A stretch of DNA of 64,000 nt from Brienomyrus brachyistius (lineage: Eukaryota; Chordata; Actinopteri; Osteoglossiformes; Mormyridae). The position numbers and the translations under genes were made by a program. Positions 1 through 17,606 of the stretch are shown piece after piece. The notes beneath the pieces are model-generated. The model was not told where the DNA came from, made no database searches, and saw nothing but the letters and a program-made list of their open reading frames with translations. The stretch spans positions 10,259,691 through 10,323,690 of the forward strand of contig NC_064540.1 in the NCBI RefSeq assembly GCF_023856365.1, given 5' to 3'. Position 1 is the first letter of the stretch, and the number at the start of each line of letters is the position of its first letter.

Positions 1-323
1 TCCAGCATGACTGTACCCCAGTGCAAGGTTCATAAAGACATGGTTGGTGAGTTTGTTGCAGAAGAACTTGATAAGCTAGAATGGGGATTGTGAGCCAGGC
101 CTTCATGTCCAACATCAGTGCCTGACCTCTCAAATGCTCTTCTGGATGAATGGGCAAAAATTCCAGTCCAAAATCTTGTGTAAATCCTTCCCAGAAGAGT
201 GGCGGCTGTTACAGCTGCTAAGGGCGGATCAACTCCTTATTGATGCCAATGGATTTATTGTCATAATAGTTCCTGTAGGTGTATTGGCCAGATGTCCCAA
301 TACATTTGTCCATATAGTGTATC
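1..323 (+). mobile_element. Tc1/mariner-like transposon, 3' part (decayed)
   Basis: This is the 3' end of a teleost Tc1-like DNA transposon, cut by the left window edge. The reading is the C-terminal part of the transposase, broken by stops and indels, followed by a short 3' flank ending in the terminal-repeat sequence of this family (a 'tttgtccatatagtgta' tail at about 307-323). The same family occurs in the opposite orientation at about 49549-51340, where the matching terminal stretch reads 'ggacaaaagtattg'. It cannot encode an active enzyme. Family membership is inferred from similarity between the two copies and from general knowledge of fish Tc1 elements. Confidence 0.75.
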
Positions 324-344
324 TGTTTGAATGAAAGAGGAGGA

Positions 345-697
345 TGGCATGGTGGTGCAGTGGTTAGCACTGTTGCCTCACACCTCTGGGACCCGGGTTC
401 AAGTCTCAGCCTGGGTCACATGTGTGTGGACTTTGCATGTTCTCCCCATGTTGTCGTGGGGTTTTCTCCGGATACTCCGCTTTCCCCCCACAGTCCAAAA
501 ACATGCTGAGACTAATTGGAGTTGCTAAATTGCCCGTAGGTGTGCATGTGTGAGTGAATGGTTTGTGAGTGTGCCCTGCGATGGGCTGGCCCCCCATCCT
601 GGGTTGTTCCCTGCCTCGTGCCCATTGCTTCCGAGATAGGCTCCGGACCCCCCACGACCCAGTAGGATAAGTGGTTTGGAGGCTGGATGGATGAAAG
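345..697 (+). mobile_element. tRNA-derived SINE, full-length-looking copy
   Basis: A SINE of about 350 bp. It has a tRNA-like head with an A-box-like stretch ('tggtgcagtggttagcac', near 350) and a B-box-like stretch ('ggttcaagtct', near 395). The body contains the 'tttgcatgttctccccatg' block widely seen in fish genomes, and the tail ends in GGATGGATGA. A second, closely similar copy lies inverted at about 59664-60020. Tail fragments occur at 5190-5245 and, more diverged, at about 24600-24745 and 63545-63660. The copy sits just downstream of the Tc1-like 3' end. Confidence 0.8.
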
Positions 698-1650
698 TGG
701 TGTCATTATGAAATTAAGTCTTCAGTCTAAGAGAGAGACTTAAGACCGTAAAGGTATAGAGTGGGAGGCAGGCAGCTGGTCAGCAAATTATGGGTAAGAT
801 CTCTGAAATGTGAAGAGACAACCTAACCCAGGCCCGCTCAGAGTCCTCAGAACAGTGATCACTGTGTGATGGAGGGACGTAACCAAAAGTCTCAGCCCCT
901 GCATGAGTCTCAGACTGCATTTCTCTGTTGCATGGCTAATTCATGCTTAGAGTACCTGTGGTGGTCTGGTTAAAGAACTGTTATTGTGTACGCAAGTATG
1001 GATTAGAGGTGCGAAAGGAACTTGTGGAGTTCTGTAGTTGAGATAAACAAAAAGAAGAAGCGATTATACAATGGCATACGAGTTTGTTCACAATATCTAT
1101 CACCACAGGTTCTATGTTGTGGACTAATTGGCCTAATTTAAGTAGGAAACATACTTTAATTTTGGTGAATATGAAAATTCCCTTTCTGTGTCAGCCTGAC
1201 CAGTTGTGTGAGCTGTGTGAGTGGCAGTGCCGGAAAAGGGGGGGGAAGGGAGAGAAGGAGTAGGAGGAAATGTTTGAAAAATCAGAATCTGAAGCTATTG
1301 AACTAACCATATTATGATTGATCAAAGAACTGCTGCAGCTGCTCCGCTGTCACCAAACCAGTCAAGATGGTATAACGGGAGGAGGGGGGGCTCTATACTC
1401 CACATGTCCTATGCGAAGAAAGGAAAGGTAGAATGGAAGGATTTGGAACCATTAGTGTTGGATTGTGAAAACAGAACAGATTGGATGGTGGGTTACATCA
1501 GATGGGCAAGTGCGCAGTTGGGAAGTTAGACAAGTTGCAAAAGTGAAAAGAATGTCCACATCAGGTGTGGAGAAAAGAGGGAAAAAGAAAACATGCTTTC
1601 CCTGGTTGAGTAACATACCCGATTGTCTGATGGCAAAGGGGAAGAATGAT
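698..1650. other. No gene seen; possible flank of the retroviral remnant
   Basis: There is no convincing coding signal. Short frames near 1314-1656 are interrupted and match nothing I recognise. Their position immediately 5' of a decayed retroviral pol suggests they may be gag/protease-side sequence of the same provirus, but this is only inferred. Confidence 0.3.
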
Positions 1651-1679
1651 TTTTGACAGCGGTCCCTGGTTGTTTAACC

Positions 1680-2715
1680 CAAGAAAATTGCAGTATTGTT
1701 TGTCCAAGGAGGCTAAGGAGGGAATAAAAGATATACATGCAGATTTGGTGAATGGGGGGGTGTATAAAATCATATAATACCCCATCAATTCTCCAATATT
1801 ACTAGTGAAAAGGGCGTATGGGACATGGCCATTTGTGCAGGATTTGAGAGGCACCTATCATGCCCTGTCCAATGCCCATACTGTCCTCGATACCAGTAAA
1901 GGCTAAGTGGTTCACTGTGATTGATTTGGCTAATACATATTTCTCCATACCAGTGCGACCTTATTCTCAGTACTGGTTTGCCTTTACTTTCCAAGGAAAG
2001 AGACAGACCTGGACTGTGATGCTGCAGGGCTACACAGAAACACTCATTGTCTATAGTCAGGCAGTAACAATAAACTTAGAGGGTTTCTGTGTTCCTTTTG
2101 GCAGTGGCCTTGTCTAGTGTGTTGACCTCTTGTTGTGTTCTAAGAGTGGGGAGGCGTGTAAGAGGTCTGTTACTCTTTTTGGCAGTCATTAGGCTTGTGC
2201 AAGCAAAGAAAAGCTACAGCTGGTGTCCCAGAGTGTTAATGTCCTGGAACATGTTGTAACTAGCAAAGGAAGGTCATTAGGACCCAAAAGAGTAGCTTCA
2301 TTACACGCTATGCCAAAACCTGACACAAAGAGACAGCTGTTGTCAGTGCTGGGGATGATTGGCTACTGTAAGCCCCAGCTACAAGACTGTATGCGGTGAT
2401 CTCAACCCTTAGTGGATATGACTGTCAGGTTAGGGTTGACTGATGTGATGTGGACGGAATAGGAGGTGAAAGCATTGGAACTAATGATTGCACCTGCTTT
2501 TGGAATTCCAGATTATCAGAAACCCTTTGTGTAGTTTGTGGATGAGAAAAGGGGATCTATGACATTTTGATTCAGCCACATGAAGCTTGCCATAGGCCCA
2601 TGGCCTACTTCTCAAATTTACTGGATTCTGAGGCCAGTGCTCTGCCTCTATGCCCTAGAGCTGAGGCTGTCATGGCTGGTGCTGATTTGGTACAGCTGCA
2701 TACTTTGATCCTCCT
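1680..2715 (+). pseudogene. Endogenous-retrovirus pol remnant (RT to RNase H), broken
   Basis: Frame-shifted and stop-interrupted pieces read as retroviral reverse transcriptase followed by the connection region and start of RNase H. At 1860-2010 a segment contains the residues 'KAKWFTVIDLAN', typical of the RT palm around its first catalytic aspartate. At about 2280-2530 there is an 'LGMIGYC'-type connection segment. At about 2575-2700 there is an RNase H-like start ('HRPMAYFS'). Multiple in-frame stops (for example near 2401, 2461 and 2533) and frame changes mean no functional protein can be made. The pattern is closest to fish gamma/epsilon-type ERVs. No flanking LTR pair was found. This is an old, inactive genomic copy. 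Confidence 0.7.
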
Positions 2716-3105
2716 AGTAGGACTACAAGAATGATTCCTGGTCTTAGAGGAATGTCTTATGAGAAGAGGTTAGCTGAGCTGAATCTGTTCAGCCTCGAGG
2801 AAAGGAGATTAAGGGGGGGACATGATCCAGGTATATAAGATTCTAACAGGTCTGGATGCCGTTCAGCCAAATGGCTATTTCAATATTAGGTTAAATACTA
2901 GAACTCGTGGCCATAGGTGGAAATTAGCGGGAGAACATTTTAAACTGAATCTGAGGAAGCATTTCTTTACACAGCATGTAGTTACAGTATGGAATAATCT
3001 TCCTGTTAGTGTAGTGCAAGCTAAAACCCTGTGTTCAAATCTGCTGTTTGGTCAGCAGATGTCACTGTTGGCCATCCTATCCCTTCTCGTTCGCGTGTAC
3101 TATGT
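2716..3105 (+). pseudogene. Non-LTR retrotransposon (LINE) 3' ORF end, truncated
   Basis: About 120 residues resemble the C-terminal tail of CR1/L2-type LINE reverse-transcriptase proteins. Key residues are 'RMIPGLRGMSYEKRL', then 'LNLFSLEERRLRGD', 'RGHRWKL' and 'RKHFFTQHVVTVWNNLP'. The frame shifts near the run of Gs at 2814-2820, so it is a dead copy. It directly abuts the ERV remnant upstream, suggesting insertion into or next to that provirus. Confidence 0.65.
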
Positions 3106-5185
3106 CTTTTGATTAGTTAATTACTATGATCCACACTTGGCCCTATATAAATGTAGATGATAAATGCGCAGAATGTAAAGCCTCCAAAGGAGGGTAAAGG
3201 AGCAACAAACCTCAAAGGCAGCATGAGCATTCAACAGGGGAACCCTTGAAAGGGACTTTAAGCTGATACAGCTACCAGAAATTCAGGAATTGAGACAACT
3301 ACAGATAATGTCGGAAATGGGGAGCACAGGATGGGGACACACATATTTTACACGAGGGACAGGTGTGGATAATTACCTAAGGTTAATCACACTTAATGGA
3401 AAACACTTGGTGTAATGAAAAAGATGGACTCAGGATGGCCAGCAGCACCCTCTGCTGGCCAAATGCGAACAGGCAGAGCCAGGTTGCGACAGCTCTCACC
3501 CCAACCCACCCCACCCCCAAGGCATGTGCTCCAGGCAGGGGCGCTGCTAAAGTTTTTGGGCCCCATGAAAGCATATCATATTGGATGCCCCCAGTTCTGA
3601 CCAATCCAGTTATTTTTAGTGTTTAGGGACCCTGTCACTCAAGGGCCTTTGGAATCGTCCTAACTTCCCACCCCCCTTTTGGGCAACCCTGGCTCCAGGC
3701 ATGGGAGAACACACAGGAAAAGTACCAGGGGGATGAGACACAAGACTGGACAATACATACAAAACCAGGGACAGGGGGAGCAAAACAAAACCAGTTGAGA
3801 CATGAGATCAGCAAAATGCAGGGAACACAACAGACTGGAGCAGGACACAATGCAAGAAGAGAGCCAGGACCTACAAGTAACACAGACGGAGATGGGTCAG
3901 AAATACACAAGGGAACATCAGAGCAACCAGGGTAAGGCCTGGTGAGCACAGAAGACGAGGAGCAGAGGGAGATCAGGGAACATGAGTAGGCACTGCAGGA
4001 CCCCATGGTGGTCCTCGTGAGGGAGGGGACTGAACCAAGGATGTTGCTGGTCTGATTGATGGTCTGGGTCCGAGCTGCAGTGATTGTAGTGCAGAAGAAG
4101 TGTTGGCTCTTCGGGGTTATGGGATGGGCTGGCCAGGATCCTCTGGAGCTCCAGGCAGTACTGTATATCACAGATCCGTATCCTCAACAGAGTTCTTAAC
4201 CTCGTTATATTCTGAACAAGAGACGACAAGATCTTGGCTGCCTCCTAAGGCTCAGTGACCACCAGTGCCAAGTTAGTCAGGGGGTCGGGCATGGGCAACA
4301 GCAGCCATGCAGCAGATCTTAGGCAAGGCAGCTGTGGAGAGGGCTCTAGAAGTGACAGCTGCGTAAATGACACCTGCCGGGACAGCATAGGTGAACCCTT
4401 ACCAGGCATCTGAGAAGGCAGGTACAGACGAGTCAGCAGGCAAGGGGAGCGTTGACGGGATACAGGACATGGAGTAAGCAGATGTGTGATTGTTGGCGGC
4501 ACGGCCTCTCCTGGGCTGGGGTGAACTGTGGGACTGTTGCAAGCTGAGCAGCAGCATGCTGCGGGAAGCTGGTGGATGGAGCAGCTTCTTGCTTCAGGGA
4601 AGGAAGTAGTGGGTGAAGTGGCAGGATCTGGCTGTGGGACAGCAGCAGATGACACAGCGGGCTCTGACCCAAGTGTGGCCAGAGGCAAGCCAGATGCTGG
4701 CTGGCTCCGAAGCTCTGCTCTCCTCCTCTGGCGCTTGCCGCGAGAGTCGGCATGCGCAGTGGTGACTTGCTGCGGGACGGCCGTGGGCTGAGCAGCATCT
4801 TGCTGCTGAGAACCATGAGGTTGAGAAACTTCTTGCTGCGGGGAATTGGTGGGCTGAGCGGAGAGAGGCTGTGGGAAATCTGGCATTTAAACCCCAAATA
4901 CAATTCAATGTAATTTCGACACATTACAAATAAACTCAGGAATCTCTAATAGAAACTATTTTAGTTAAATTTTCCAAATCAACTTAAAGTTTTATGTATC
5001 AGACATATTAAGTACCCTGTACCTCCAAAAATGAAATGCATTTTAAACTGATCAATGGAATTTATCCTTCCAACAAATTACTTTGTATAAAATATAATCA
5101 CGATCATCATGGTTGTACTTTTTTAATAGTGATACCGTATTTTCTTCTGTTGCTTTTGCTCCAAAACATTTTGGAATGACATGTA
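3106..5185. other. No supported gene; GC-rich repeat-like tract
   Basis: Long open frames occur on the minus strand (3635-4171 and 4245-4886). They are compositionally biased (Ser/Pro/Gln/Ala), have no recognisable domain and overlap frames of similar length. They look like chance frames in GC-rich sequence or a decayed repeat. A near-palindromic 'cagcaccctctgctgg' lies near 3442. I make no functional claim. Confidence 0.35.
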
Positions 5186-5189
5186 TGAA

Positions 5190-5245
5190 TGGCCTGCGAC
5201 CCAGTAGGATAAGCGGTTTGGAAAATGGATGGATTGATGGATGTT
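5190..5245 (+). mobile_element. SINE tail fragment
   Basis: A short piece reading 'cgacccagtaggataagcgg' followed by a GGATGGATTGATGGATG tail matches the 3' end of the SINE at 345-697. The tRNA-like head is absent. Confidence 0.65.
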
Positions 5246-8200
5246 CATGGGGACGGATGGGATTGGGAAAGACTCCATCCCCGTGTAACACTCTACACTG
5301 TATTCCGCAAAGTATGCAGTTATCAGTAACACTGACATTTTGTGCTTGGTGTTCAATTATGGGTCTAACAGACCCCGTAAGGGCAGGGAAGGTAAGTGAA
5401 TTTTTACGAAAATTTTCCGATTCATTTTAGACTTTGCAATAAAAAAGATCTAGATTATATTTGCTAATAAGAAAAAACCATTTGTACAGTTTCTGCGCCC
5501 TAATTTTAATTGGACACAAGGGTTAAGAGGTGCATGCACGGGATTAATTAGGATACTAATGACACAAAATTGCAAAGACGATATGCATAGTGCTAAAAAT
5601 ATTGTTCATGAAATAAATAAAAATAGGTTAATGTATGTGCACTTTTGGGGGGTGGCACATTGGGAGGAGGCTTTCTAGAGGCAGATGGGAAGGACAGTGT
5701 AGTGCACGCTACTCGTATAGCAGTGCCACCGTTTGATAGCACACACCGTCTGCTTGAAGCGGGGTGTCTTGTATGCAAGAAACTTACTCATTAATAGTGT
5801 CAACTTGATTTATTAATACTTTAACTTTTCAATTTACCATTCACAATTCGCACTGAGCCCAATGTCCATATATATTTATTTGAAGAAGTAACTAAACAAA
5901 ACTGACACGTATAACATAACACATTTAACAGAAAAGTTTCAAGTCCCTGCTAAATTACACTATTAGGGATAACAAGTAATTTGCCCTCCGCCACACCCAT
6001 GTGACTCACAAACATCTCCTATAGGCAGGATTGTTGCCCAATAGTGCTTCGTAGTGTCACGCGTTGGAATGAGCTGGGCCCCCAGGTATAATGCCTTGCA
6101 TAGAATTCACACTAAAACATAGTGTATGAACCATACTAGAAATGTGCACACACACAAAAAAATCAGATGCATAAAACTATGCGTAAGCAAATTTCTATGC
6201 TACAGGAAGGCAATCTTATCCAGAAAGGGCTGTTGGGTATGTGGGTTTTTGCTGCATCTCCCTAATTAGATTACTAATTAGAGGACCGATTGACTAAGGA
6301 GTCCTCACACCTGTGTTTGAACAGCTAACCAAAAAGTTATCCCAGAAATCTATTTGAATATGCAAACCTACATAAATTGCCCTTTTTATTCAGTGGCAGA
6401 AGAGCGTGCAAAAAATAAAAATTTCCATGAATGTGAAGTGGAAGTCCTGCTCGGTGAAATGGAGGCAAGGGAAAACTATTTGGCGAGTTAGGCAGTGGCA
6501 GAAGCAAAAAACAAAATTGGTGCAGCTGCACAGCGCGGTGGAGGCACTTAAAAGTCCCTGGACCCCTCACTCAATACAGCACAATTTAACCACAAGGGCC
6601 CCCCAGGGCCTTCTGCATGCACAGTGCAAGCTGACCACCATGAGGCCACCCAGGCCCCTCGACGTATGTAGTGAGTGCTGAGCACCAGGGTACTCTGCAT
6701 CTATTGCAACAGGTGCCCCACGGAGCCCCAGGGCCCACTGCTCCTTAATGCGCATACTGCAAGCTTAAAAGAAGGGCCTTTCAGGGATTAAGTTGTGAAC
6801 TGAACATCAAGGCACCGTGATGTTGACCTATTTGGCCTATTTAACAAGTCAAAACATAGCAAGCTAGCAAAAATGTAACTAGTTATGATATAAAGCCCTT
6901 GGCTCCAGTGTATCTCTGAAATGTAATGTTAGGCCCTTTTCTCAGTTTGTTTAGTTAAAATTTATAGTATGATAGCATACATGTACAATAGGTGGCTTTG
7001 TGAACCCGGTTATAATCCTAGCCAAATAGTTATTAATGGGAAAAAAAGGTTAATCATTTCCATGCTGTGTTGCTGTAGCTTCGTTGTTAATCCAAAACAC
7101 GCCTTTAGTAAATTTATCTTGTGTCACTTAGAAATAATGGCTAACAATGCTAGCTCGGTAACTTGTCAGATAAGGTTAACCAGGTCCAGACCTGAAAAGC
7201 CACAATACAGCAAGCAAGCTGAAACGTAAGGCCTCAGTAGTGGAGCAGAACCCAGACCCTTTACGTGGTACATGTACTGTACCTGTATGTGCCCGTGCCC
7301 CTCCTCCCCACCATGACAGGGTGGCCTCCAAAACGCAAGAGTCCAGGAGCCTCACACAACCAGGGCCTGGCCCTGGTGTAAATAGGTAGACAGACAACAG
7401 GCTTTCGTGGACACTATCACACATTCTACAAAACAGGGCCTCCATGGGGTTAAGTGGAGGCCGTGGGAATTAACTCCTTCCTGGATAAAACCAGTTTAAG
7501 ACAGTGATATCCAACTACAGTCTGATGTTTCTTTTTCAGTCCACCTTAAAAGTGTGAACAGGCAGTGGGTTGTGAAGGGAGCAGGGGGAGGCCCTCACTG
7601 ACACATGCGGAGTTCTTTAAGGCAGTCTGGGACCCTGTTAAAGGCACAGAAATGCATTCTAATCTTCCATTTGATTTCAGTCAGCTATATTACATGTCGT
7701 TTGACTTACACCTTCTGCTGATAGAAGTCTTTGTTTTTGTATATATTCCATTATTATTACTCTTGTAATTTTGAATGTGTGAAGCACTTTGGTCAGAGGA
7801 AGCTGCAATAGAAAGTTTACTTACTAGTTACTTGTATGTAACTATATATGTTTGCAAGTATGTATAGCTTAAACCTCTGTATTGTATAACCGACTATGAA
7901 AGATAGTTTAAAACTAACTGTAAACTAAACACATCCAAATCTCAACGTTGATGTACTGTAAAAAAAATTTAACATTCACCAATGAACAACTACATTCATA
8001 TGGACTGTTAAAAATATATATTAATTTATATATAAATATATAAAAATACTTACATCATTTGCAACTCGTTTTTGTTTTTTGGACTGCCGTCAAAATTCTA
8101 ACAATTCTAATATTCTAATTAGTCATTGTAATGCCAAACCTTTCTTTTTCCATATATATATATATATATATGCAACTACATGACAAAGCATGAATGCATT

Positions 8201-8440
8201 ACTGTGATATTATACACATTAGAGACTAAAACATAACGCCACATTTAGTATTAATTTGCAGATACATTACTTTAACATTGCGTTGGTCGCCACCGCCATT
8301 ACCGCACTCAGTCTGGCAGAATACATGCAAGTTGCTCTGCACATATCTATTGTAGCGCAGTTGCCTTTCATTATTGTTCTAGAAAACTCAATACAACGCA
8401 GCTCAAAGCTATACGTAGTGTCATAGCTCATATTTGTCTC
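5246..8440. other. Intergenic, AT-rich; no gene seen
   Basis: Nothing here supports a gene. Short frames (for example 6406-6681 and 7176-7445) lack domains and splice context. An (AT)n microsatellite of about 20 bp lies at 8152-8171. Confidence 0.4.
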
Positions 8441-8449
8441 CTTTAAGAC

Positions 8450-8600
8450 CTCTGTTTGGCGCCATACAAATCTCGCGGGTCTTGGCTATCGGCCCCTCGC
8501 GAGAACTGCGCACAGCCGTCTGATTGGCTGCGAGGGGTTGAATGTAAGATGGCGCTCAGCAAGAGCTGAGTCGTGGGAAGAGCAATAACAGTAATAACTA
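8450..8600 (+). promoter_or_regulatory. qrich1: Probable TATA-less promoter of qrich1
   Basis: A GC- and CpG-rich island stands out from AT-rich surroundings. It holds a TCTCGCG half motif at 8471, a 'ctcgcgaga' element at 8496-8504 (core of the TCTCGCGAGA housekeeping motif), an inverted CCAAT box ('attggct', about 8523-8529) and a YY1-like 'aagatggcgct' at 8546-8556. No TATA box is seen. This is typical of a vertebrate housekeeping promoter. Assignment to qrich1 rests on orientation and on a good donor at 8771, about 2.7 kb upstream of the coding start. Confidence 0.5.
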
Positions 8601-8770
8601 TTTTAATTATTATTTAAGGAAGCGAGTTCCACGCATGTAAACCACACGAACAGCAAAGTATCCATTGATATAAAAAGCTTGAGCGCGGTGGTTCCGTGCC
8701 TCAGTAGCCAAGGAAGGAGAAGCGTAGCCGGCGAGGGCGGAGTGTAGCGGCCTGGCCCAGACTGAAAGGG
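8546..8770 (+). other. qrich1: Candidate 5' non-coding exon of qrich1
   Basis: Downstream of the promoter motifs, CpG-rich sequence runs to a consensus donor (GGG|gtaagg) at 8771. It would splice to the acceptor 'cctacag' ending at 11408, just upstream of the qrich1 start codon. The transcription start is not defined; 8546 is only the YY1-like element. Intron 8771-11408 holds no recognised gene. Confidence 0.35.
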
Positions 8771-11435
8771 GTAAGGGGCTACAGGGAATGGTTCTTCCCA
8801 GAGGTTTTGCATTAAATGCCAGTATGTGTCTTACATTTTTTCATATCGCTCTTTCGATCGAGTGCGAATTGTGAGCTTGGTTAGCCCAGGTTTATGGATA
8901 CACTGATGTGATATTATTGCGATTACCAGTAATATGGGGAGGGAGGATAAGCGCTGCTCAGATCATGTTGTGCACATTTGATCAATACCCCCTTTCCACT
9001 AGTGAATGCCACAATAACACTGACCATTCAAAAGCATGCACTCCGGTGGCTTTAAACCATGCGACTTTATGTCAGTGTTTGTGCACTTTCACAGGATTTC
9101 AGTTTTCGCAAACTTGGCCAATGTGCTCACTTGACCGTCAGCCATTAATAATTAGTTTAATATCTAAATATGTATAGGAATTATTGATGACGTGTTATTG
9201 TTTGCCATGACACTAATGTCGTGAAAGAAATGTTTTGAATGAATATGCTGGTTAATAGATATAGTTTCTGTCCCAAACATGGGCTTTTTAGGGCAAGATA
9301 CTTTATGACAGTTTCATTATTAAATGACAGAAATCTTTGTTTAACCTCGTTTTTTTGCCCGAGAGACAGTGTGAGCACTTGTATGTATATTCGTCAACCA
9401 GCAAAAGCCTCCTCTCTTGTTTAAAGTTAGTGTCAAGGGGGGTTTAGATTAGAATTCCTTTACATACTGGGCCCATGTGATCAACCTGTGCGACTGAAGT
9501 AGCAATATTATAAAAGTAGTATCTTTCGCAACAACTAATAATTAGTTGTCCGCTTGAACTTTCTGTAGTTACTGTATGTTACTGAGATATAAATCATACA
9601 TGCAGTGACATACGGGATTTACTTTTGCTGAATTGTGAGGGCTTTGTTTCTTTACTGACAGCTAAGATGAAAAAAGACAGCCTTTCCTTAATTTGTCGAG
9701 AATACACGGGGCCTGAAAGTGTCACTAACGGTAGCCAACAATAAGACGACTGGAATGTGGGATCTTTACGTCTTCATCTGTAGAATGAGGCGATTTTTTT
9801 ATTCATTCGTTCAGGATATCGTCGCCATGGTGATTTTAGCCGTGAAATGCATGTCAGCATATCGCGTGTGTCGTGGCCCCCTTGCCCCCTCCATTGTACT
9901 GCTGTGAGCCCCCTTTTACGTAGTGACAAAGCTCTCTGCTAGACCAAGTGTTCTTTGGCAAAGCATACCCATGTGTTGGGTAGTGCAACATTTAAGTATT
10001 ATTATCAGAATAACTCATTAATTATAAAATGTTCAGCTGCTGGAACTTCCAATCCAGTGTAACACAAAGGCCCATCTGATTTATTGATAAATGAATTATT
10101 AATTAATGAATTAAATAAATGTAACACTTTTAGTAGTTTGATTACATGCATTAGTCATGTATCATTACATACGCTCGTGCTGTTCATATGGGACCCGGAA
10201 TTGACAATTGTTGAAATGACTGTGGTCATGGCCGGGAGATTTTGTATACTAATTCGTATAAATCTTTCTTCCACATCGAATTCGCGTACAACAAAGGGTA
10301 AAATTATTGAGAGATTAGTAGTATTTGTTGTCATCTCACGACCCCGACTGCGATCCGAGCTGAAGCAGCATGGGACGTGGTAGGAAGGGGGCGCTCCCGG
10401 TATCACCTGGCTTCCCGGAGCGGGTTTCACTCTCAGGAAAGTCTGAGGATTGACTCTGCTAGGCGAGGCCTGGTCCAGTCGGTTTGCTGGCCATTTTTTG
10501 TTTGTTATTTTTAAATTCCCCACCGACTGAACTGTCGTTCGCAGAAACGACATAGGTTTCCTCGATTTTTATAAAGCTGAACATAACAGGTACAGATTAC
10601 ATCCGATCTCTGCCGGATTTTATAACGACATCAAGGAAGATATAAACCGTTTTGTTATTGACTGCGTTTATGTCTTGTAAAAAGACTGAGGAAACTGACG
10701 CGTGATCGCATATATGACCGGTGCACCAGGCAGCATGTAGCTGGGAATAAGTTAGGATTTTACAAGGTTTATTTCGAAAGCCTTATTTTGGCGGAACAAC
10801 TCGCACTGCAGATATTTAAGGTAGCGTGGGAAGATACAGTCAAATAGGATTGGATGTCGAGGTTTTAAACGGTATATACTGACAAATACATATACTTTTT
10901 TCTTATTCAGTTGAGGAAGATAATGATTTTTAAAGACGAATGAGCTAGGGTTATATCTAGAGGGAGACTACTTGACTTTAAAATTCAAATCTTAAAATTC
11001 CGGGAATCAAGTTGTGTCCAGTCCGATATTTTTATATCCTCATGTTACCAATATTCTTTTTATCTTTATGAAGCAAACTTTTCAACGTTCAGAGTGCTCC
11101 CTGACTTTGTAGGACACTCTGAGAAGTTTTATCCCAGTTTTAATGGTTTTAAGGAATTAGTTGAAATAACAGTAATTTTACTTCACACGACAATGTTGGA
11201 CCACATGTATGAAGTATGAGATAAACAGACTTTTGCAGTGAGTTATTTAGTGCCTGCATTTGTCTTATTTTTAATGTATTGTTGGCCTTTTAAAGTACAA
11301 TCAGGATGTCATGTTGCAGTAATTTCACCCAGCATTTTATACCTGGAGCAGTTACCTGGCTCAGGGGACCCTGGTTGTGTGTAATTTCTGTATAAATCCC
11401 TCCTACAGGTCCGACAGTGGGAGGCGTGCAGTGAC

Positions 11436-16943
<5,508 letters not shown>

Positions 16944-17542
16944 GGAGACAGTCTGGGAACCGGCAGCCAAAAGGGGGGGTGGGTTGGGGAGTTGACTGGG
17001 CTCACCTTCGGCTTCCTGACCAGTCCTCTGCCTCCCTACCTCCTACCCCCCACCCCCACTGGACTTGGGTAGCTGTCATACTGCCCTCTCCATCTCTGCC
17101 TGTTCGTCTCCTATACAGCAACTGTATAGATCTGGAGATGCCCGTCTGCCAGCTGGAAAATATGCACCCCCCCGCCCTTTCTCCAACACATTTGCCTTCA
17201 GTGGGAGAGACGACCCCCCCCCCAGACATCTAAGAATCTGTGCTGACACCATGGTAACCAAGATGTTCTGGACAGCAAATGACAGTGACTTTATCTCCCG
17301 TTTTGTATACATAACTATTAATGTCCCTTCAAACTTAACTCCATAGACATGGAAGCCCAGGGGACAGAGCACTGCACTGTAACATAATTCACTTGTATTT
17401 TTTACAGATATATACACATATATATGTATATGTATGTATGTATGTATGTGTATATGTGTATATATATGTGTATGTATATATATGTATATATGTGTGTGTA
17501 TATATATATATATGTATACACATATATGTGTGTGTATGTATG

Positions 17543-17606
<64 letters not shown>

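Noticed and set aside
3635..4171. 178-codon minus-strand frame, Cys/Ser/Pro-rich
   Set aside because: No signal of a real protein family; shares the same GC-rich tract with competing frames.
4245..4886. 213-codon minus-strand frame rich in Ser, Pro, Gln and Ala
   Set aside because: Biased composition, no known domain, overlapped by equally long frames in other registers and no splice context; probably chance in GC-rich repeat-like DNA.
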